Part shown: one piece after another, positions 48,891 to 60,293 of the stretch | Numbering within the stretch: the first letter of the stretch is position 1 | Layout: every line of letters begins with the position of its first letter | NCBI RefSeq assembly: GCF_000317305.3 | Contig: NC_023036.2 | Coordinates: forward strand, 2,790,001 to 2,854,000 | Source: Mycolicibacterium neoaurum VKM Ac-1815D | GTDB lineage: Bacteria; Actinomycetota; Actinomycetes; Mycobacteriales; Mycobacteriaceae | Length of the DNA stretch: 64,000 nt | Reading direction: 5' to 3' | Translations under genes and position numbers: made by a program | Notes under the pieces: generated by a model | Told to the model about the DNA's origin: nothing | The model's database searches: none | What the model saw: only the letters and a program-made list of their open reading frames with translations

Positions 48891-49679
48891 ACGCCCCGGC
48901 CGGTCCTTGTTTCGGTCGCCCGAAGTTTTGCTTGCCGCGGCGATCATCACGCGATACCGCGGGTAACACGATATTGCTGGTGACCTCGGCAGTTGGCTGG
49001 ATGAATGGATATACGGCGCCGTGCAAGGGCATTTTGCCGCTGTCGCAGCGCCGGACCGGCCCCATTCCGAACGTGCAGATTCCGTTACCCAGTCAAAGGT
49101 TGCCAACCTCTCTGGCGAACTCGCCGGGATGCGCGTCGCCGAACCCCCGCGATATCGCGTTGCCCATGCCAGTGTGATCATTGTGACTGCTGTTTACTCA
49201 GCTAGTGCGTGTTGAGCGGGCTGTTCGCGTCCTCGGCCGACAGCTTCTTCACAGTTTCGACGCACGTGTCGACATGCTGCATGGTCGGTCCAATGTGTTT
49301 GCTGGCAAATCCGTTGGCTAATCCATCGCTTGACAAGGTGACTCGAATCACATTTACTTGGACGTCAATATGGATGTTCATTCGCAGGTGGAAGGCCCGA
49401 TGCGCAGTTGCTGGAATCACAAGACGTAGCTGGTGTAGCCTGCGCAACGGCGCTCTTGACGCTGTAGAGTTCGCAGTGGATTTGCTCGATTTTTAACGCC
49501 GTCGTCAACGGGGACGACTACGCTCCGACTCGGAGGCGAGTTGAAGCGAGGTCCGGAGAGGGTGAGGAAGAGTGCGCAACGGTTTTGTGCTCCTGTCAGA
49601 CCGGCAGCCCGGTTGACCCGGCAGTAGCCAGCGCGCCCACTCAGTCTCGTACTACCCGTTTGGAAGAGGTTTGAACTTC
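48891..49679 (+). other. Gene-free region upstream of the polyketide synthase
   Basis: 789 bp in which I see no supportable gene. The open frames are short, lack ribosome-binding sites and have unusual composition. Local AT content is clearly higher than in the flanking genes (for example around 49280-49400 and 49480-49500). A 12-bp palindrome CGCGATATCGCG lies at 49148-49159. GGAAGAGG at 49662-49669 is the synthase ribosome-binding site. The region probably holds the promoter of the lipid cluster and possibly remnants of lost genes. Confidence 0.6.
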
Positions 49680-52600
49680 GTGGTTGATACACCTGTCACA
49701 ACTGTCGCCGTCATCGGGATGGCGTGCCGGTTGCCTGGCGGAATCGACTCACCTGACCGTATGTGGCAGGCGTTGCTCGGTGGCGAGGACCACGTCACCG
49801 TCATCCCGGCGGACCGCTGGGATGCCGACGAGTTCTACGATCCCGAGCCCGGTGTGCCCGGCCGGTCGGTCTCCAAATGGGGTGCCTTCCTCGACGACGT
49901 AGCCGGTTTCGACGCCGACTTCTTCGGTATCAGCGACCGTGAGGCCACCGCCGTGGACCCGCAGCACCGGCTGCTGCTGGAGACCGCGTGGGAGGCCATC
50001 GAGCACGCGGGCATCGACCCCGCGACGCTGCAGGGATCGCGCACCGGTGTGTTCATGGGCCTCACCCACGGCGACTACCAGCTGCTGGCCGCCGACGCGC
50101 ACTCGATCGAGGGCCCCTACGGATTCACCGGCAACAATTTCAGCATGGCCTCGGGCCGCATCGCCTATCACCTCGGCGTGCACGGACCGGCCTACTCGGT
50201 GGATTCCGCATGCTCCTCCGGTCTGCTCGCCCTGCACCTCGGGTGCCGCAGCCTGCACGACGGCGACAGCGACCTGGTGCTCGCCGGTGGGGTGAACCTC
50301 GTCCTGGAGCCCCGCAAGTTGTCCTCGGGTTCCGCGCAGGGCATGTTGTCGCCCACCGGTCAGTGCCACGCGTTCGATGCGGCCGCCGACGGTTTCGTGC
50401 CGGGGGAGGCCACCGGCGTCGTGCTGCTCAAGCGGCTCGCCGATGCCGAACGCGACGGCGACCGCATCCTCGCGGTCGTGCGGGGTAGCGCGGTCAACCA
50501 GGACGGTCACACCGTCAACATCGCCACGCCCTCGCGCGACGCCCAGGAGGCCGTCTACCGCGCGGCGCTGGCGTCCGGCGGTATCGACCCGACCACCGTC
50601 GGCATGATCGAGGCGCACGGCACCGGAACTCCGGTCGGTGACCCGATCGAGTTCGCCGGCCTGGCCGCGGTGTACGGCACCGCGGGCCCCGTCGCGCTCG
50701 GCTCGTCGAAGACCAACTTCGGCCACGCCCAGTCCGCAGCGGGCACCATCGGCATCATCAAGAGCGTGCTGGCTCTGCAGCACGCGACGGTGCCGCCGAA
50801 CGCCAACTTCAACCGGCTCCCCGACGAGCTCGCCAAGATCAAGACCGACCTCTTCGTGCCCGCCGAGATCACCCCGTGGCCCGTCACCGATGCACCGCGG
50901 CGCGCCGCGGTCTCGGCCTACGGACTGTCCGGCACCAACGTGCACGCCGTGCTCGAAGAGGCACCCGCCGTCCCGGCAGCCGCCACCGATACCGACGCGG
51001 CCGGTCACGTCTTCGCGCTGTCCTCGACCTCGGCCGAGGAACTGCGCCGCACCGCGGGCAGGCTGGCCGACTGGGTGGCGGCCCAGGGCGAGGACCTCAG
51101 CCTGCACGACCTCGCCTACACGCTGGCGCGTCGCCGTGCGCACCGGCCGGTGCGCACCACGGTGCTCGCCGACGACCGTGCGGGATTGATCGCCGCGTTG
51201 CGTGAGGTCGCCGACGGCGAGACGCCCTACCAGCGGGCCGTGGGCGATGGTGAACGCGGTCCGGTCTGGGTGTTCTCCGGTCAGGGCTCGCAGTGGGCCC
51301 GCATGGGTGCCGGGCTGCTCGACGGTGAGCCGGCCTTCGCCGCCGCCATCGCCGAACTCGAGCCGCTGATCGCCGCGGAGTCCGGTTTCTCGGTCACCGA
51401 TGAGTTGACATCCGCGCAGACCGTCACCGGTATCGACAAGGTGCAGCCGACCGTGTTCGCCGTCCAGGTGGGCCTCGCCGCCACCCTGAAGGCCTACGGG
51501 GTGACTCCCGGTGCGGTGATCGGCCACTCGATGGGCGAGGTCGCCGCGTCGGTGGTCTCCGGTGTGCTGACCCTCGCCGACGGTGTCAAGGTCATCTGCC
51601 GCCGCTCCAAGCTGATGGCCACCATCGCCGGATCCGGTGCGATGGCCTCGGTCGAACTGCCCGCCCAGCAGGTGCTCTCCGAACTCGCGGCGCGCGGTGT
51701 CAACGACGTCGTGCTGTCGGTGGTCGCATCGCCGCGCTCGACCGTCGTCGGCGGCGCGAAGGAGTCGGTGCGTGAGCTGATCGCCGAATGGGAGAGCCGC
51801 GATGTGATGGCCCGTGAGGTCGCCGTCGACGTGGCCTCGCACTCTCCGCAGGTCGACCCGATCCTCGACGACCTGGCCGACGCGCTGGAGGACCTCGATC
51901 CGTCCGAGCCCGAGATCGACTACTACTCGGCGACCCTGTACGACCCGCGCGATATCGCCGACTTCGACGCCGACTACTGGGTCGACAACCTGCGCCACGC
52001 GGTGCGGTTCGCCGCGGCCGTGCAAGCGGCCCTCGAGGACGGTTACCGCGTCTTCACCGAGCTGTCGCCGCACCCGTTGCTCACCCATGCGGTCGACCAG
52101 ACCGCAAGCAGCCTGGACATCGCGCACGCGGCGCTGGCCAGTGTGCGGCGTGAGCAGGAGCTGCCGCACGGGTTGCGGGCCGTGCTCGCCGATCTGCACA
52201 ACGCCGGCGCCAGGGTGGACTTCTCGGCGCTCTATCCGACCGGCAACCTCGTCGACGCCCCGCTGCCGACCTGGACGCACCGCGAGCTGATCCTGGTGCG
52301 CGACCCGCTGGAACTGGCCCCCGGCGGTGCGACGCTGGCCGTGCATCCGCTCCTTGGCGCGCACGTTCGGCTGCCCGAGGAGCCCGAACGGCACGCCTGG
52401 CAGGCCGATGTCGGCACCGAGATCCAGCCGTGGCTGGGGGATCACCAGGTGCACAACGTGGCGGCACTGCCGGGTGCGGCGTATTGCGAGATGGCGTTGG
52501 CCGCAGCCCGCAACGTCCTCGGCGAGGACGCCGAGGTCCGCGATATCAGCTTCGACCAGATGTTGCTGCTGCAGGAGAGCACCGAGGTGACGGCGGCCGC

Positions 52601-55600
52601 GACCGTGACCCGCGAGGGATCCGCCGATTTCGCGGTCGAGACCTATCTCGACGGCGAGCAGGTCAAGCGGGCGTCGGCCACGCTGCGGGCCGCCGATGCC
52701 GATACCGTTCCCGCCGCCGTCGACATCGATGGCGAGCTGGCCGCGCACACGGTGCGTGTCGACGGTGCCGAGATGCGCGCCTGGTACAACCAGCGCGGCA
52801 TCCAGTACGGCCCCGCGTTCGCCGGGTTGGTCGCCGTCTACGTCAACGATGGATCCGATGTGCAGTCGGACTCGGTGCTGGCCGAGGTGGCGCTGCCGGG
52901 GTCGATCCGCTCCCAGCAGGGCGCCTACGGCGTGCACCCGGCGCTGCTGGACGCCTGCTTCCAGGCCGTCGGCGCCCATCCCGCACTGCGCGGCGATACG
53001 ACCGGCACCCTGATGCTGCCGCTGGGGGTGCGCCGGATGCGCGCATTCGGCTCCACCCGCAACGCGCACTACTGCCGCGCCACGATCATCGGTATCACCG
53101 CCAACGCCGTCGAGGTCGACCTCGACCTGCTCGACGAGGCAGGCACCGTGCTGCTGGCCGTCGGCGGTTTGCGGTTGGGCACCGGGGTTTCCGACAGCGG
53201 GCAGCGCGAGCGCACCTTCAACGACCGGTTGCTCACCGTCGAGTGGCGTCAGCAGGAGCTGCCCGAGGTCGACTACCACGGCGGCGGTCGGTGGTTGCTG
53301 ATCAGCACCTCGGACGCGGCCGATCTGCTGGCCACCAGGCTTTCCGATGCGCTCAAGAGCCACGAGGCGGACGTCACCACCATGGTGTGGCCGCAGCATT
53401 CCGATCACGACACCCATGCCGCCCGGCTGCGTGAGCAGCTGGAGGCGCAGTCCTTCGGCCACGTTCTGGTGGTGACCCCGCCGCGGCACGGGGTGGCCGA
53501 CGAACAGTCCGGCGTCCGCGGCGGCGACAACGTCCGGCACCTGGTCAAGATCGTCCGCGAGCTCCCGGAGGCACCGGGCGAGGCGCCGCGGCTGCACGTG
53601 CTGACGCGTAACGCCCAGACGGTGTCGGGTGAGGATTCCGCGAACCTGGACGAGGCCGGACTGCGTGGGCTGATCCGCGTGATCGGCACGGAGTACCCGC
53701 AGCTCAAGACCGCGCATATCGACGTCGACGACTACACCGATGCCACCCAGATCGCCGCGCAGCTGCTGTCCGGTTCCGATGAGGACGAGACCGCCTGGCG
53801 TTCCAGCCTGTGGTACGTGGCCCGGCTGACGCCCGGCGCGCTGCGGCCCGAGGACCGCCGCACGACGGTGGTCAATCCGGCCCGCGACGGGATGCGTCTG
53901 CAGATCCGCACGCCGGGGGATATCCAGTCCCTCGAGCTGGCGGCCTTCGAGCGGGTGGCACCAGGGCCCGGTCAGATCGAGGTCTCGGTCACCGCGTCGA
54001 ACCTGAACTTCGCCGATGTGCTGGTGGCCTTCGGGCGTTACCCGTCCTTCGAGGGCCGGTTGCCCAAGCTGGGCGCCGATTTCGCCGGTGTCGTCACCGC
54101 GGTCGCGCCGGGGGTCACCGGGCACAAGGTCGGTGACCGCGTCGGCGGCATCTCCGCCGACGGCGCCTGGGCCACCTTCGTGACCTGTGATGCCAACCTG
54201 GCCGTCACGCTGCCGCCGGGGCTGCCCACCAATCGGGCAGCAGCGGTGCCGAGTGCGCACGCGACCGCCTGGTACAGCCTGCACGACCTGGCCCGCATCA
54301 GCGCCGGTGACAAGGTGTTGATCCACTCCGCCACCGGTGGTGTCGGCCAGGCGGCCGTCGCCATCGCGCGGGCCGCCGGGGCCGAGATCTTCGCCACCGC
54401 GGGCAGCGAGGCCCGTCGCGAGCTGTTGCGGGGCATGGGCATCGAACATGTCTACGATTCGCGCAGCACCGCGTTCGCCGACCAGATCCGCGTGGATACG
54501 GACGGCTACGGCGTCGATATCGTGCTCAACTCGCTGACCGGGGCCTCCCAGAAGGCCGGCCTCGAGCTGTTGTCGTTCGGCGGCCGGTTCGTCGAGATCG
54601 GCAAGCGCGACATCTACGGCGATACCCGGATGGGTCTGTTCCCGTTCCGTCGCAACCTGTCGTTCTACGCCGTCGACCTCGCGCTGCTGTCGCTGACCGA
54701 TTCCGACACGCTGCGTCGCCTGCTGGAGGTCTGCTACCAGCAGATCGCCGACGGGGTGCTGCCGCTGCCGGAGACCACGCATTACCCGCTGCAGGACGGC
54801 GCCACGGCCATCCGCGTCATGGGTGCCGCCGAGCACACCGGCAAGCTCGTCCTGGACATCCCGCACGGTGGCCAGATCGACGCCGTGGTGCCGCCCGGTG
54901 AGTTTCGGGCGGCGCGGTCCGATTCGGCATACATCGTCACCGGCGGCCTCACCGGGCTCGGACTTTTCCTCGCCGAGAAGTTGGCCGACTCCGGTGCCGG
55001 ACGGATCGTGCTCAACGGCCGGTCGGCACCGTCGGAGGCGGCCACCGAGGTCATCGATCGCATCCGCCGCGGCGGGACCGAGGTCGAGGTGCAGCGCGGG
55101 GACATCGCCGATCCCGAGACCGCCGACCGGCTGGTCGAGGCGGCGTGTGCAACCGGTTTCCCGCTGCGCGGCGTGTTGCACGGAGCGGCGGTCATCGAGG
55201 ACGCGGTGTTGGCCAACATCACCGACGAACTCATCGAACGCGACTGGGCGCCAAAGGTTTACGGTGCGCTCAACCTGCACCGCGCGACCGCCAAGCAGGC
55301 GCTGGACTGGTTCTGCGTGTTCTCGTCGGCGGCGGCATTGGTCGGTTCGCCCGGCCAGGGCGCCTACGCCGCGGCCAACAGCTGGCTCGACGCCTTCACC
55401 CACTGGCGTCGCGGTCAGGGCCTGCCCGCGACATCGATCGCGTGGGGGCCCTGGTCGCAGATCGGTGCAGGCACGGCACTGGCGGAATCCGGCGAGGCGG
55501 CGATCGAGCCGGAGGAAGGCGCGTACGCGTTCGAGACGCTACTTCGCCACGATAGGCCGTACAGTGGGTATGCACCCGTGGTCGGCACCCCGTGGCTGGC

Positions 55601-55949
55601 GGCGTTCGCGCAGAGCAGTAAGTTCGCCGAAGCGTTCCGGTCGACGGGTCAGCGCAGTACCGGCAGCGCCTTCCTCGCGGAGCTGCACGAACTGCCGCGT
55701 GACGAGTGGCCGGCCCGGATGCGTCGCATGATCTCCGAGCAGATCAGCCTGATCTTGCGGCGGTCGGTTGATCCCGACCGTCCGCTTGCGGAGTACGGGC
55801 TGGACTCGCTGGGCACGCTCGAAGTACGAACCCGCATCGAGGCGGAGACAGGTATACGCATCGGATCCACGGATATTTCGACCATTCGGGTGCTCGCCGA
55901 TCGTCTGTGTGACGTTCTCGCCCCCGAAGAAGTATCGGTTCCGTCATGA
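49680..55949 (+). CDS. Type I reducing polyketide synthase (Mas/Pks5-like)
   Basis: 2089 residues, one complete module KS-AT-DH-ER-KR-ACP. KS (~8-430): Cys178 in DSACSSG, His in [11 protein letters not shown] and [12 protein letters not shown] (~520-850): Ser617 in GHSMGE, and the specificity position reads VASH, the methylmalonyl type. DH (~905-1190) with [15 protein letters not shown] and [11 protein letters not shown] (~1400-1720) with [11 protein letters not shown] (~1735-1990) with GGLTGLG and Tyr1896. ACP (~2000-2080) with Ser2043 in GLDSLG. There is no thioesterase, as in mycocerosic-acid-type synthases that work iteratively. GTG 49680 lies 10 nt after GGAAGAGG; a TTG at 49671 is too close. 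Expected product: a multi-methyl-branched saturated fatty acid. Confidence 0.93.
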   Translation: MVDTPVTTVAVIGMACRLPGGIDSPDRMWQALLGGEDHVTVIPADRWDADEFYDPEPGVPGRSVSKWGAFLDDVAGFDADFFGISDREATAVDPQHRLLLETAWEAIEHAGIDPATLQGSRTGVFMGLTHGDYQLLAADAHSIEGPYGFTGNNFSMASGRIAYHLGVHGPAYSVDSACSSGLLALHLGCRSLHDGDSDLVLAGGVNLVLEPRKLSSGSAQGMLSPTGQCHAFDAAADGFVPGEATGVVLLKRLADAERDGDRILAVVRGSAVNQDGHTVNIATPSRDAQEAVYRAALASGGIDPTTVGMIEAHGTGTPVGDPIEFAGLAAVYGTAGPVALGSSKTNFGHAQSAAGTIGIIKSVLALQHATVPPNANFNRLPDELAKIKTDLFVPAEITPWPVTDAPRRAAVSAYGLSGTNVHAVLEEAPAVPAAATDTDAAGHVFALSSTSAEELRRTAGRLADWVAAQGEDLSLHDLAYTLARRRAHRPVRTTVLADDRAGLIAALREVADGETPYQRAVGDGERGPVWVFSGQGSQWARMGAGLLDGEPAFAAAIAELEPLIAAESGFSVTDELTSAQTVTGIDKVQPTVFAVQVGLAATLKAYGVTPGAVIGHSMGEVAASVVSGVLTLADGVKVICRRSKLMATIAGSGAMASVELPAQQVLSELAARGVNDVVLSVVASPRSTVVGGAKESVRELIAEWESRDVMAREVAVDVASHSPQVDPILDDLADALEDLDPSEPEIDYYSATLYDPRDIADFDADYWVDNLRHAVRFAAAVQAALEDGYRVFTELSPHPLLTHAVDQTASSLDIAHAALASVRREQELPHGLRAVLADLHNAGARVDFSALYPTGNLVDAPLPTWTHRELILVRDPLELAPGGATLAVHPLLGAHVRLPEEPERHAWQADVGTEIQPWLGDHQVHNVAALPGAAYCEMALAAARNVLGEDAEVRDISFDQMLLLQESTEVTAAATVTREGSADFAVETYLDGEQVKRASATLRAADADTVPAAVDIDGELAAHTVRVDGAEMRAWYNQRGIQYGPAFAGLVAVYVNDGSDVQSDSVLAEVALPGSIRSQQGAYGVHPALLDACFQAVGAHPALRGDTTGTLMLPLGVRRMRAFGSTRNAHYCRATIIGITANAVEVDLDLLDEAGTVLLAVGGLRLGTGVSDSGQRERTFNDRLLTVEWRQQELPEVDYHGGGRWLLISTSDAADLLATRLSDALKSHEADVTTMVWPQHSDHDTHAARLREQLEAQSFGHVLVVTPPRHGVADEQSGVRGGDNVRHLVKIVRELPEAPGEAPRLHVLTRNAQTVSGEDSANLDEAGLRGLIRVIGTEYPQLKTAHIDVDDYTDATQIAAQLLSGSDEDETAWRSSLWYVARLTPGALRPEDRRTTVVNPARDGMRLQIRTPGDIQSLELAAFERVAPGPGQIEVSVTASNLNFADVLVAFGRYPSFEGRLPKLGADFAGVVTAVAPGVTGHKVGDRVGGISADGAWATFVTCDANLAVTLPPGLPTNRAAAVPSAHATAWYSLHDLARISAGDKVLIHSATGGVGQAAVAIARAAGAEIFATAGSEARRELLRGMGIEHVYDSRSTAFADQIRVDTDGYGVDIVLNSLTGASQKAGLELLSFGGRFVEIGKRDIYGDTRMGLFPFRRNLSFYAVDLALLSLTDSDTLRRLLEVCYQQIADGVLPLPETTHYPLQDGATAIRVMGAAEHTGKLVLDIPHGGQIDAVVPPGEFRAARSDSAYIVTGGLTGLGLFLAEKLADSGAGRIVLNGRSAPSEAATEVIDRIRRGGTEVEVQRGDIADPETADRLVEAACATGFPLRGVLHGAAVIEDAVLANITDELIERDWAPKVYGALNLHRATAKQALDWFCVFSSAAALVGSPGQGAYAAANSWLDAFTHWRRGQGLPATSIAWGPWSQIGAGTALAESGEAAIEPEEGAYAFETLLRHDRPYSGYAPVVGTPWLAAFAQSSKFAEAFRSTGQRSTGSAFLAELHELPRDEWPARMRRMISEQISLILRRSVDPDRPLAEYGLDSLGTLEVRTRIEAETGIRIGSTDISTIRVLADRLCDVLAPEEVSVPS

Positions 55950-56010
55950 TCGAAGGTCGTGCAACGTCGCTCGAACCCCGATCCGACGTCGTCGAAGCAG
56001 GAGACAGATT

Positions 56011-57456
56011 GTGGTAGCGATGAAACCGATCCATGACTGGGTCGGCGAACCAGGTGCCGTGATTTCCTGGCATCCCTCGCGGTCGACCCTGGCCAAGGTC
56101 AAGGACGCCCCGGTCAGTGATGTCCCGGTCAGCTACCAGCAGGCACAGCACCTGCTGGCCTACCGCAAGCATTCGGCCGCGGGCACCGATATGGCCAGGC
56201 TGAACATCCCGTCCTGGGATATCCCCGGACGCTGTGACGTCCGTGCCATGACGCATGTCATCAACGCGTACCTGCGCAGGCACGACACGTTCCACAGCTG
56301 GTTCGAGTACACCGAATCGGGCGAGATCCTGCGCCATACGCTCACCAATCCGCGCGATATCAAGTTCGTCGCCACCGAGCAGGGTGAGATGACCTCCCAG
56401 CAGTGGCGTGAGCACATCCTGGCCACCGCCAGCCCGTGGGAATGGGACTGCTTCCACGTCGGCGTGATCCAGCGCGCCGACCACTTCACGGTGTACATCA
56501 GCGTCGACCACGTGCACACCGACGCCATGTTCATGGGCCTGGCCTTCGTCGAGATCCACATGATGTACAACGCCCTCGTCGAAGGTGCTGCCCCGCTCAA
56601 GCTGCCCGAGCCGGGCAGCTATGACACCTACTGCCGCGAACAGCACGAGTACGTCTCGGCGCTGACCACGGATTCTCCCGAGGTGGCGGGCTGGATCGAC
56701 TTCCTGGAGAGCAGTGGCGGCTCGTTGCCGACGTTCCCCCTGCCGTTGGGTGACCCCTCGGTCGCCTACACCGGCGATGTCATCACCCTGCCGCTGTTGG
56801 ACAAGGAACAGGGCGACCGGTTCGAGGCCATGTGCATCGCGGCCGGCGCCCGCTTCAGCGGTGGCGTCTTCGCCTGTGGTGCCATCGCGCATGCCGCCCT
56901 GACCGGCGACGACGTCTACCGCGTGATCACGCCGACCACGACCCGGCGCACGCCCGCGGAGTTCATGACCACCGGCTGGTTCACCGGCCTGGTGCCGATC
57001 ACCGTCCCGGTGGACACCGAGACCTTCGGCAACACCGCCCGCGCCGCGCAGGAGTCCTTCGACGGCGGGCTGGACCTGGCCCACGTCCCGGTCGAGCGGG
57101 TGCTGGAGCTGGGTGCGGAATCACACGGCCTGCGCGCACCCAACGGTGGTGTGCCGATGCTGTCCTACCTCGACGTCGGGCTGCTCTCGCCCGGTGTGAT
57201 CGCCGAATGGCAGCGGCTCAACGGCACCATCTGGAGCGACTCCCGCGCCGCCTATCAGGTGGGAATGTGGGTCAACCGGGTCGAACACGAGACCACCGTC
57301 ACCGCGGCGTTCCCGGCGAACCCGATCGCCCGCGAATCGGTCCTGCGCTATCTGGAGGCGATGAAGGCCGTATATGTCAGCGTCGTCGAAGGTCGCGATC
57401 TCGCGATCCTGCCGATCGGTGCCGACGCCGCGAGCCTGAACCTCAAGACGGCCTGA
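56011..57456 (+). CDS. PapA-family polyketide-associated acyltransferase
   Basis: 481-residue condensation-superfamily acyltransferase. The PapA motif H-x3-D-x14-Y is exact: His167, Asp171 and Tyr186 (from HVHTD to HMMY). Members transfer fatty or polyketide acyl chains from the synthase to a sugar or alcohol acceptor such as trehalose. The GTG at 56011 is chosen for its CAGGAGACAG ribosome-binding site; an ATG at 56020 is possible. It follows the synthase by 61 bp in the same direction, as PapA genes usually do, so it most likely acylates with the adjacent synthase's product. Confidence 0.9.
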   Translation: MVAMKPIHDWVGEPGAVISWHPSRSTLAKVKDAPVSDVPVSYQQAQHLLAYRKHSAAGTDMARLNIPSWDIPGRCDVRAMTHVINAYLRRHDTFHSWFEYTESGEILRHTLTNPRDIKFVATEQGEMTSQQWREHILATASPWEWDCFHVGVIQRADHFTVYISVDHVHTDAMFMGLAFVEIHMMYNALVEGAAPLKLPEPGSYDTYCREQHEYVSALTTDSPEVAGWIDFLESSGGSLPTFPLPLGDPSVAYTGDVITLPLLDKEQGDRFEAMCIAAGARFSGGVFACGAIAHAALTGDDVYRVITPTTTRRTPAEFMTTGWFTGLVPITVPVDTETFGNTARAAQESFDGGLDLAHVPVERVLELGAESHGLRAPNGGVPMLSYLDVGLLSPGVIAEWQRLNGTIWSDSRAAYQVGMWVNRVEHETTVTAAFPANPIARESVLRYLEAMKAVYVSVVEGRDLAILPIGADAASLNLKTA

Positions 57457-57487
57457 TCGCCCTGTTCGCATCGGAGGTGTCGACGCG

Positions 57488-58852
57488 ATGAGTCGTGCCG
57501 CCACACGGCCGGCGCAGCGGGACGACCGGATCGACTTCACCGATCAGGCGATGTTCCTCGGCCTGCGTGCCACCGGCCAGGAGGCCGTCATGCAGATCGT
57601 GTGGATCTACGAACGTCCCGTCGATCTCGACGCCATCCGCGGATTCCATGCCCACATCGGGTACGGGCTGCTGGGTAGGCGTATCGAACGGTCCGCGCTG
57701 CGATTCGGTCGGCACCGCTGGGTGTCGGCGCTGGGCCCGCAGTCCGAGCTCGACTTCGCCGCACCGCGTCCGCGCGCGGAACTGGGCCGCTGGATCGACG
57801 AGCGGTCGGCCATGCCGCTGGACCCCGAGTACGGGCCCGCCTGGCATGTCGGTGTGCTGCCCATGACCGACGGCGCGACCGCGGTCAGCATCGTCATATC
57901 GCACTGTGTCAGCGACGGGGGCGGTGCCCTGGCGGCGATGGTCAACGCCATCCATCGCCGACGCCTGGACTTCGGCTACCCGCCGCCGGGGTCACGGACC
58001 CGTGCCCGGGCGCTGCGCGCCGATCTGCGCGATACCGTGCGCGGTCTTCCCGAGGTGGGTCGCACCGTGGTCGAGGCGGCTCGCCAGGCGCTGCGCCGAC
58101 GCGACGAACTCACCGCATCGGGGTCCACCAAATCCGCGGTCAGCGGCCCTGACGAGCAGGTCTTCACCCCATCGGCGACGGTCCGCATCGCACTTACCGA
58201 CTGGGACCGCCGGGCCGGCGAACTCGGCGGCAACGGTCATTCGCTGGTGGCCGGGTTCGTCGCCAAACTCGCCGAGCAGATCGGCCGGGTGGGGCCCGAC
58301 GGCATGGTGACCCTCAACATCCCGCAGGGCGACCGCAGGCCCGGCGACGACGACACCCGGGCCAACGCGGTGATCCTGGTCAATCTGGCCATCGACCCGG
58401 CCAAGGTCACCGTCGACCTCGCCGACGCGCGCGCGGCCCTGAGAGAGGGTCTGCGGGTGGCCCGCGAGGTGCCCAACGACGATCTCAAGCTGCTTCCGCT
58501 GACCCCGTTCATCCCGAAGCGGGTGGTGCGCAAGATGGCCGACGTGGCCTTCGGCTTTTCCACCGAGCTACCGGTGTCGTGCTCGAACATGGGTGATGTG
58601 CCCCCGGACCTGCCGAATATCGACGGCACACCGGCCGATGTGGTGTTCCTGCGCGGTATCGACCGGGTGGCCACCCGGCATGCGTTGGAGCAGCGGTGCG
58701 GGCTGCTCACCGTGGTCGCGGGCCGGATCAACGGTGCCGAGGTGTTGACGTTCGCCGCGTATGCGCCGGGCGCGGAGAACACCACCGCCTGGTTGCGGGC
58801 CGAATTGGACAAGACGCTGGCCGCCTTCGAGCTGTCCGGTGTGATCGAGTAA
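57488..58852 (+). CDS. Condensation-superfamily acyltransferase, paralogue 1
   Basis: 454 residues related to the wax ester synthase/DGAT and condensation enzymes. The active-site motif H-x3-D-G is SHCVSDGG with His139. The N-terminal segment (FLGLRATGQEAVMQIVWIYERPVD) and the C-terminal CSNMGDVP are shared with the two paralogues at 58867 and 62049. The PapA Tyr after the motif is missing. ATG with a TCGGAGG ribosome-binding site. Presumably adds an acyl group to a glycolipid core; donor and acceptor are unknown. Confidence 0.85.
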   Translation: MSRAATRPAQRDDRIDFTDQAMFLGLRATGQEAVMQIVWIYERPVDLDAIRGFHAHIGYGLLGRRIERSALRFGRHRWVSALGPQSELDFAAPRPRAELGRWIDERSAMPLDPEYGPAWHVGVLPMTDGATAVSIVISHCVSDGGGALAAMVNAIHRRRLDFGYPPPGSRTRARALRADLRDTVRGLPEVGRTVVEAARQALRRRDELTASGSTKSAVSGPDEQVFTPSATVRIALTDWDRRAGELGGNGHSLVAGFVAKLAEQIGRVGPDGMVTLNIPQGDRRPGDDDTRANAVILVNLAIDPAKVTVDLADARAALREGLRVAREVPNDDLKLLPLTPFIPKRVVRKMADVAFGFSTELPVSCSNMGDVPPDLPNIDGTPADVVFLRGIDRVATRHALEQRCGLLTVVAGRINGAEVLTFAAYAPGAENTTAWLRAELDKTLAAFELSGVIE

Positions 58853-58866
58853 AGAGGGGACAGTCT

Positions 58867-60237
58867 GTGGAGTTCACCAACGGCGACGCCGTGGGCAATC
58901 GGCTGACGCTGTGGGACGAGGCGATGGTGCGCGCCAACCGCGCGACCGGCCGGGTGCAGATGATCCAGGTGGTCTGGGTCTACGAGCACCCGGTGAACAT
59001 GGACCAGGTGCGCCGATTCCACCGCAACTTCGGTTACGGGATGGCGGGCCGCCGGGTCGAACGATCCCCGTTGCCGTTCGGCAGATACCGGTGGGTGGCC
59101 GCGCTCGGCCCGGCCGCACCGCTGCACGTCAACACCGATCCGTTGCCGCGCGCGGAGATCGGGGACTGGGCCGACCGGTGGGCGCAGGTCACGGTCGATC
59201 CGGAGGACGGACCGGGGTGGCAGATGGCCGTGCAGTCCTTCACCGACGGCGTGACGGCCATCTCGGTGGTGGGTTCGCACTGCCTGGGTGACGGGGTGGC
59301 CGCGCTGCTGGCGGTGGGCACGGCGGTGGCCGGTGCCAACATCGACATCGGCTATCCGCCGCCGCTGTCGCGGCGGACCGGTCGCGCGATCGTCGAGGAC
59401 CTGCGCGAGACCGTCCGCGAACTCCCGACCATCGCCCGCGCCGCGCGTAAGGCGGTCAAGGTGCTGCGCGCCGGAGCCCAGGAGGCCGCCCAGGAGGCCG
59501 CGCCGAAGGGCGCCCCCGCCCGCCCGGCCATCGCCGATCCGCACGAGCGCGTCATCGTGCCCGCCATCACCGCCTATGTCGATCTGGCGGAGTGGGACGC
59601 CAGGGCCGAGTCCCTCGGCGGCAACGGTTATTCGATGCTCGCCGCGATCTGCGCCAAGCTCGGTGAACGGATGGGCAGGCGTAACCCGGACGGCAACATC
59701 TCGCTGCTGATCGCCATCAGCGACCGCACCGCCCAGACCGACGTCCGGGCCAACGCGATGTCCTTGGTCAACGCCAAGATCGATCCGACGGATCTGACCA
59801 AGGACCTCAGCGGCACCCGCGCCACGCTGCGCAACGCGCTGAAGTCCGCCAAGGACCAGCCCGACGAGATCCTCGAGCTGATGCCGCTGACGCCGCTGGT
59901 TCCCAAGCGACTGGTGAAGAAGGTCGCCGACATCATGATCGCCTCCGACGACAAGCCGGTGGTCTGCTCCAACATGGGCGATCTGCCCTCGATGCTGGCC
60001 AGCGTCGATGGCACCGAGGCCGAGTACACATCGTTCTTCGGCATCGACCAGGCCACCCCGCGGGTCGAGCTCGAAAGTGGAGACGGTCAGTTGGTCGTCG
60101 TGTCCGGTCGGCTCAATGGCAAGGTCATCATCGGCATCGTCGCCTATGAGGCCGGGGCGGAGAACTCGAAGTCCCGGTTGCGCACGCTCACCACCGAGGC
60201 GCTGGCTGAATTCGACCTCACCGGCGTGTTCGTTTAA
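58867..60237 (+). CDS. Condensation-superfamily acyltransferase, paralogue 2
   Basis: 456 residues, clear paralogue of its neighbours. The motif is SHCLGDG with His138, the N-terminal block is VQMIQVVWVYEHPVN followed by RRVERSPLPFGRYRWVAALGP, and the C-terminal block is VCSNMGDLP. An Ala/Glu/Pro-rich loop (~200-225) is inserted in the middle. The GTG at 58867 follows AGAGGGGACAG and lies 14 bp after the previous stop; the longer open frame reads through that gene. Same operon. Confidence 0.85.
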   Translation: MEFTNGDAVGNRLTLWDEAMVRANRATGRVQMIQVVWVYEHPVNMDQVRRFHRNFGYGMAGRRVERSPLPFGRYRWVAALGPAAPLHVNTDPLPRAEIGDWADRWAQVTVDPEDGPGWQMAVQSFTDGVTAISVVGSHCLGDGVAALLAVGTAVAGANIDIGYPPPLSRRTGRAIVEDLRETVRELPTIARAARKAVKVLRAGAQEAAQEAAPKGAPARPAIADPHERVIVPAITAYVDLAEWDARAESLGGNGYSMLAAICAKLGERMGRRNPDGNISLLIAISDRTAQTDVRANAMSLVNAKIDPTDLTKDLSGTRATLRNALKSAKDQPDEILELMPLTPLVPKRLVKKVADIMIASDDKPVVCSNMGDLPSMLASVDGTEAEYTSFFGIDQATPRVELESGDGQLVVVSGRLNGKVIIGIVAYEAGAENSKSRLRTLTTEALAEFDLTGVFV

Positions 60238-60293
60238 TACTGCTTACCGATTGAGCTGGTTCTCGAAAGAGAATTGCCGAGAAAGGCATCACC

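Noticed and set aside
49148..49159. CGCGATATCGCG palindrome as an operator
   Set aside because: A 12-bp palindrome of CG-rich arms is expected by chance at this composition, and no linked element is seen.
49209..49496. 95-codon frame in the gap before the synthase
   Set aside because: No ribosome-binding site, Cys/Trp-rich atypical composition and no recognisable motif.
49749..55403. 1884-codon open frame on the minus strand opposite the polyketide synthase
   Set aside because: It is the codon-bias shadow of a GC-rich gene. It has no ribosome-binding site or family motif and is rich in Arg/Gly/His as antisense frames are.
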